DNA from: Candidatus Krumholzibacteriota bacterium
GTDB lineage: Bacteria; Krumholzibacteriota; Krumholzibacteriia; Krumholzibacteriales; Krumholzibacteriaceae
Assembly (NCBI GenBank): GCA_030613345.1
Contig: JAUWMD010000016.1
Coordinates: forward strand, 1 to 18,806
Reading direction: 5' to 3'
DNA length: 18,806 nt
A program made the translations under genes and the position numbers. Positions 16,215 through 18,806 of this stretch are shown here, piece by piece. Numbering within the stretch: position 1 is the first letter of the stretch; every line of letters starts with the position of its first letter. The notes below the pieces were generated by a model that did not search any database, was not told the DNA's origin, and saw only the letters and a list, made by a program, of their open reading frames with translations.

Positions 16215-16760
16215 ATGCCACAGTGGAGTAGGATACTGCCGGAACTGGACTGGATCGCCGACGGCGATCTCAGGAATCTGGTGGAAAAGGTGTGGGAGGA
16301 TGCCTTCCAGTTGGGGGGATGGCATGAGGACGATCTCGATGCTATCCCGTTCACCCTTCTTGTCAAGGACGCCGATATCAACCTTTTCGACCATACGAGG
16401 ATCGTGACGCATCTGTGCAGGCAGATCGCAGGGCCGCTGAAGGAGATGCAGGGTCTCGACATAAACGACGACCATCTCATAGCCGGTGCCCTTCTGCACG
16501 ATGTTGGAAAACTGCTCGAGTACGGTAAAAATGGTGGAGAGATCGCCATGGCGAGGAGCGGCAGACTGCTGCGCCACCCTCTTTCCGGGATGGGCCTCGC
16601 TGTGAAGTGGAATCTTCCCGAGGAGGTCAGCCATATAATAGCCGTTCACTCACGAGAAGGGGAGAGGTCGTACCGGAGCCCCGAAGCGATCATCCTGCAT
16701 CATGCCGATTTCATCATGTTCGAATCGTTCAAGAGCAGGAAGGAATTCCCCGGTATCTGA
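16215..16760 (+). CDS. HD-domain phosphohydrolase
   Basis: Encodes 181 residues. ATG 16215 has a near-consensus ribosome site AAGGAGG (16199-16205) 9 nt upstream. The metal-binding pattern of HD hydrolases is complete: H60 (FDHTRIVTHL), H95-D96 (ALLHDVGK), H121 (RHPLSGM), H140 and H145 (SHIIAVHSREGE), and a closing D165 in ILHHADFIMF. Such proteins hydrolyse phosphate esters of nucleotides or related metabolites. The actual substrate cannot be told from sequence, and no GYP motif of c-di-GMP phosphodiesterases is present. No signal peptide is seen, so it should be cytosolic. It lies 18 nt after the DUF4438 gene and 10 nt before the S8 protease gene. Its stable position next to DUF4438 would suggest a shared substrate if found in other genomes. 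Confidence 0.88.
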   Translation: MPQWSRILPELDWIADGDLRNLVEKVWEDAFQLGGWHEDDLDAIPFTLLVKDADINLFDHTRIVTHLCRQIAGPLKEMQGLDINDDHLIAGALLHDVGKLLEYGKNGGEIAMARSGRLLRHPLSGMGLAVKWNLPEEVSHIIAVHSREGERSYRSPEAIILHHADFIMFESFKSRKEFPGI

Positions 16761-16770
16761 CAGGGGAGCG

Positions 16771-18507
16771 ATGCGTATATACAACAGGCTCGCCGCGGGA
16801 TTGATCATCTTCGCCGCCGCTGTAGCGCTGCCGGTCCCGGACCGGAACCCGGGATATGCCGGCGGCCGCGCCGAATGCGGGAGGGCGCTGGCCAGGATCG
16901 TCTCCGGGCTCGGAGAGGACGAGATCGTTCCCGTGTGGATATTCTTTGCCGCACCGCCAGACGACGGCGCGGCATCTTCTCCTGAAGCCCTCGTCAGGAT
17001 CGCGCGGCGGGGGGCGCCGCGCGAAAAGTCCGTCCGGCTGCACCCTCCCGCGCAAAGTTCACTAGATGGCATCAGGTCCCTCGTCGTACGAATAAGACAC
17101 AGGTCGTCGTATTTTAACGCCGTAAGCGCAGATGTGAGGGTGGGCATGATACCGCGGATCATCGAACTGCCCGGCGTCGCGAAGGTCGATGCGGTAAGGA
17201 CCTACAGGAGGGCCCGGGAAGTTCTTCTTCCGGATAAGGAGGGCATGCCGCGGCACGTTCCGGCCTCCCCCCTTATCGGAAAGTACGGGGACAGCTTTAA
17301 TCAGCTCTACATGATCGAAGTGGTGGATCTCCTCGAGATGGGGTATAACGGATCGGGTGATTCGAGCTCAGCCGGCCAGATCATGATAGGGATCCTCGAC
17401 ACTGGATTTCTTCTCGACCACTACGCTTTCAATCGGCTCGAGGTCCACGCGCAATGGGATTTCGTGAACGACGATCCAATAACCGAAAACGAGCCGGATG
17501 ACCCACCCGGCCAGGACAGGCACGGGACACTGGTGTTGGGTACGATCGCCGGGTACGGTGAGGGCGATCTCATCGGGCCGGCGTGGGGGGCGGCCTTCCT
17601 CCTCGCGAAGACCGAGGAAGTGGATAGTGAGATAGTGGTGGAAGAGGACAACTGGATCGCCGGGCTCGCGTGGTGCGACAGCATAGGCGCCGATATCGTG
17701 ACGAGCTCCTTGGGTTATATAGAGTGGTACGATCCCGATGACCTCGATGGTGAGACGGCCCTGTGCACGAGGGCGGCGAACAGGGCCGCCTCGAGGGGCA
17801 TCGTCGTCTGCAACGCAGCAGGCAACTATGGCTACAACGGGGCGACGTCGCTTATTGCCCCGGCCGATGCGGACAGTGTAATAACCGTAGGGGGGGTCTA
17901 CGCCGACGGAAGCCTCTGGGAATCGAGCTCGAGGGGGCCGACCGCCGACGGGAGGATCAAGCCCGATGTGATGGCCCAGGCGGTCTCCGTCCAGAGCGTC
18001 CTTTACCCCGAGGATCACGGGTACTGGAAGCACAGCGGTACTTCCTTCGCGACACCGCTCATGGCGGGGATGTGCGCGCAGCTCCTCGAGATACATCCCG
18101 GCTGGACCCCGATGCAGCTGAAGGATTCGCTCCTCGTTCACGCGACAAACAGCGATTCTCCAGACAACGATTTCGGCTGGGGTATAGCCAGGGGACTGGC
18201 GACAGCGGGGATCTTCGCCGACGGCGCGGCGGGCGTATCGTTCTCGAACGGGTATCCCAATCCTTTCGGGGAATCCGTCGAGTTTGACCTCTATTCCGAC
18301 AGGTGGACGTACGTCTCGGCAAGGATCTACGACAGCTCGGGCCGTCTCGTCAGGACGCTTCTCGATGAGGAACCGCTCCTGTTCAATGTGACCGTTGAGT
18401 GGGACGGGACAAACGACGGCGGAAGACAGGCGGCAAGTGGCGTCTACTTCGTCGAGTTCGTATCGCCGCGGGCGAGACAGGCTGTGAAGGTCGTCAGGAT
18501 AAGATAG
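16771..18507 (+). CDS. Secreted subtilisin-like serine protease (S8) with C-terminal sorting module
   Basis: Encodes 578 residues. ATG 16771 is preceded by AGGGGAG (16762-16768) and opens with a signal peptide (MRIYNRLAAGLIIFAAAVAL); earlier in-frame starts would overlap the HD gene. Residues about 45-150 look like an I9-type inhibitory propeptide (VPVWIFF, SYFNAVSADVRV, LPGVAKVDAVRTYRR). The catalytic triad is intact: D210 in IGILDTGF, H251 in DRHGTLVLGTIAG and S425 in SGTSFATPLMAGM. Asn352 in NAAGNYGYNG is the oxyanion-hole residue. Residues about 494-578 are a T9SS/FlgD-like module: NGYPNPFGESVEFDLYS, ARIYDSSGRLVRTLL, VEWDGTNDGG, ASGVYFVEF and terminal KVVRIR. It should be exported and attached to or released from the cell surface. 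Its targets are unknown; maturation or turnover of the surface proteins encoded just upstream is a possibility from context only. Confidence 0.93.
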   Translation: MRIYNRLAAGLIIFAAAVALPVPDRNPGYAGGRAECGRALARIVSGLGEDEIVPVWIFFAAPPDDGAASSPEALVRIARRGAPREKSVRLHPPAQSSLDGIRSLVVRIRHRSSYFNAVSADVRVGMIPRIIELPGVAKVDAVRTYRRAREVLLPDKEGMPRHVPASPLIGKYGDSFNQLYMIEVVDLLEMGYNGSGDSSSAGQIMIGILDTGFLLDHYAFNRLEVHAQWDFVNDDPITENEPDDPPGQDRHGTLVLGTIAGYGEGDLIGPAWGAAFLLAKTEEVDSEIVVEEDNWIAGLAWCDSIGADIVTSSLGYIEWYDPDDLDGETALCTRAANRAASRGIVVCNAAGNYGYNGATSLIAPADADSVITVGGVYADGSLWESSSRGPTADGRIKPDVMAQAVSVQSVLYPEDHGYWKHSGTSFATPLMAGMCAQLLEIHPGWTPMQLKDSLLVHATNSDSPDNDFGWGIARGLATAGIFADGAAGVSFSNGYPNPFGESVEFDLYSDRWTYVSARIYDSSGRLVRTLLDEEPLLFNVTVEWDGTNDGGRQAASGVYFVEFVSPRARQAVKVVRIR

Positions 18508-18591
18508 AGGGCTTTTCTTTTAATCTTGAAAATCCGGATTCCATCGGATAGATTCTCAAACAACGGCGTAAAAAGAGTCTTAAATCGTAAT

Positions 18592-18610
18592 GCATTGACA
18601 ATGCTATAGA
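18592..18610 (+). promoter_or_regulatory. Inverted repeat and extended -10 upstream of ppdK
   Basis: GCATTG-A-CAATGC (18592-18604) is a perfect inverted repeat of 6-bp arms around one base. Directly overlapping it is TGC-TATAGA (18602-18610), an extended -10 type element. The TTGACA inside the repeat (18595-18600) has no good -10 at normal spacing, so I read it as part of the palindrome and not as a -35. A regulator binding the repeat would be well placed to block or assist transcription of ppdK. No convincing terminator lies between the protease stop and this point. Confidence 0.4.
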
Positions 18611-18648
18611 TATGAATGTTCTGCAAGATGAGTTACGGGAGGTCTCAC

Positions 18649-18806
18649 TTGACTGACAAGCATGTATATTCCTTCGGGGGCGAGGAAGCCGACGGCAATG
18701 CCGGATTGCGTGATCTGCTCGGTGGAAAAGGCGCTAACCTGGCCGAGATGGCCAGTACGGGTATTCCCGTGCCTGCAGGCTTTACTATCTCTACAGGTGT
18801 CTGTAC
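18649..18806 (+). CDS. ppdK: Pyruvate, phosphate dikinase, N-terminal part (3' truncated)
   Basis: The first 52 codons are present and the gene runs off the window. The product interconverts pyruvate, ATP and phosphate with phosphoenolpyruvate, AMP and pyrophosphate. The N-terminus is diagnostic: KHVYSFGG, EADGNAGLRDLLGGKGANLA (nucleotide-binding domain start) and STGIPVPAGFTISTG. I place the start at TTG 18649 because GGGAGGT (18637-18643) lies 5 nt upstream and the protein then begins like other PPDKs. ATG 18628 is in frame, would add seven residues (MSYGRSH), and has only a weak ribosome site. PEP synthase shares part of this sequence but usually differs in the opening residues. Placement downstream of glyQS fits a gene order seen in other bacteria. 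Confidence 0.92.
   Translation, partial: MTDKHVYSFGGEEADGNAGLRDLLGGKGANLAEMASTGIPVPAGFTISTGVC

Noticed and set aside
18508..18575. Terminator after the S8 protease
   Set aside because: The T-rich stretch after the stop has no hairpin before it, and ATCCG/CGGAT downstream is only 5 bp without a T-tract.
18595..18623. TTGACA at 18595-18600 as a -35 for ppdK
   Set aside because: No acceptable -10 lies 16-18 nt downstream; the hexamer is better explained as part of the GCATTG-A-CAATGC repeat.
1..18806. CRISPR array, tRNA, rRNA, insertion sequence or phage genes
   Set aside because: No regularly spaced repeats, cloverleaf sequences, transposase/integrase motifs or phage proteins were seen on either strand.

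Overview
The window (about 18.8 kb, moderately high GC, strong use of AGG for arginine) reads as chromosomal DNA of an uncultured bacterium, most likely of the FCB superphylum or a neighbouring candidate phylum such as Krumholzibacteriota or Eisenbacteria. The phylum is inference. It rests on three secreted proteins ending in a T9SS/FlgD-type C-terminal module, on lipoproteins built from Ig-like modules, and on the bacterial alpha/beta glycyl-tRNA synthetase. All genes lie on the + strand. I saw no transposase, integrase, CRISPR array, tRNA or rRNA.

Region 1 (1-5521) is housekeeping. It holds the end of a DUF502-type membrane protein gene, the Mg2+ transporter gene mgtE, recO (recombinational repair), and glyQ and glyS, which overlap by 4 nt.

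Region 2 (5522-5915) is a 394-nt non-coding gap with a consensus-like sigma70 promoter (TTGACA-N17-TAGAAT). Immediately downstream is a stretch of about 215 nt whose two ends pair over about 15 bp and whose interior holds further hairpins. I read it as a structured RNA of unknown family. A perfect TATAAT overlaps its 3' end and may drive the next gene.

Region 3 (5916-15160) encodes extracytoplasmic proteins. A 1030-residue secreted protein with T9SS-like C-terminus comes first, with codon use unlike its neighbours and three consecutive hairpins after its stop, the last a strong terminator. A separate promoter then leads a three-gene operon: two lipoproteins with related N-terminal Ig-like domains and a 490-residue secreted protein with a T9SS-like C-terminus, ended by a second terminator.

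Region 4 (15199-18507) is a compact three-gene unit: a DUF4438 protein, an HD-domain phosphohydrolase, and a secreted subtilisin-like (S8) protease with the same type of C-terminal module.

Region 5 (18508-18806) is a short regulatory gap and the start of ppdK (pyruvate, phosphate dikinase). As recO-glyQ-glyS-ppdK is, to my knowledge, a recurrent gene order in several bacterial lineages, the 13 kb of mostly surface-protein genes between glyS and ppdK may be a lineage-specific insertion into an ancestral housekeeping cluster.
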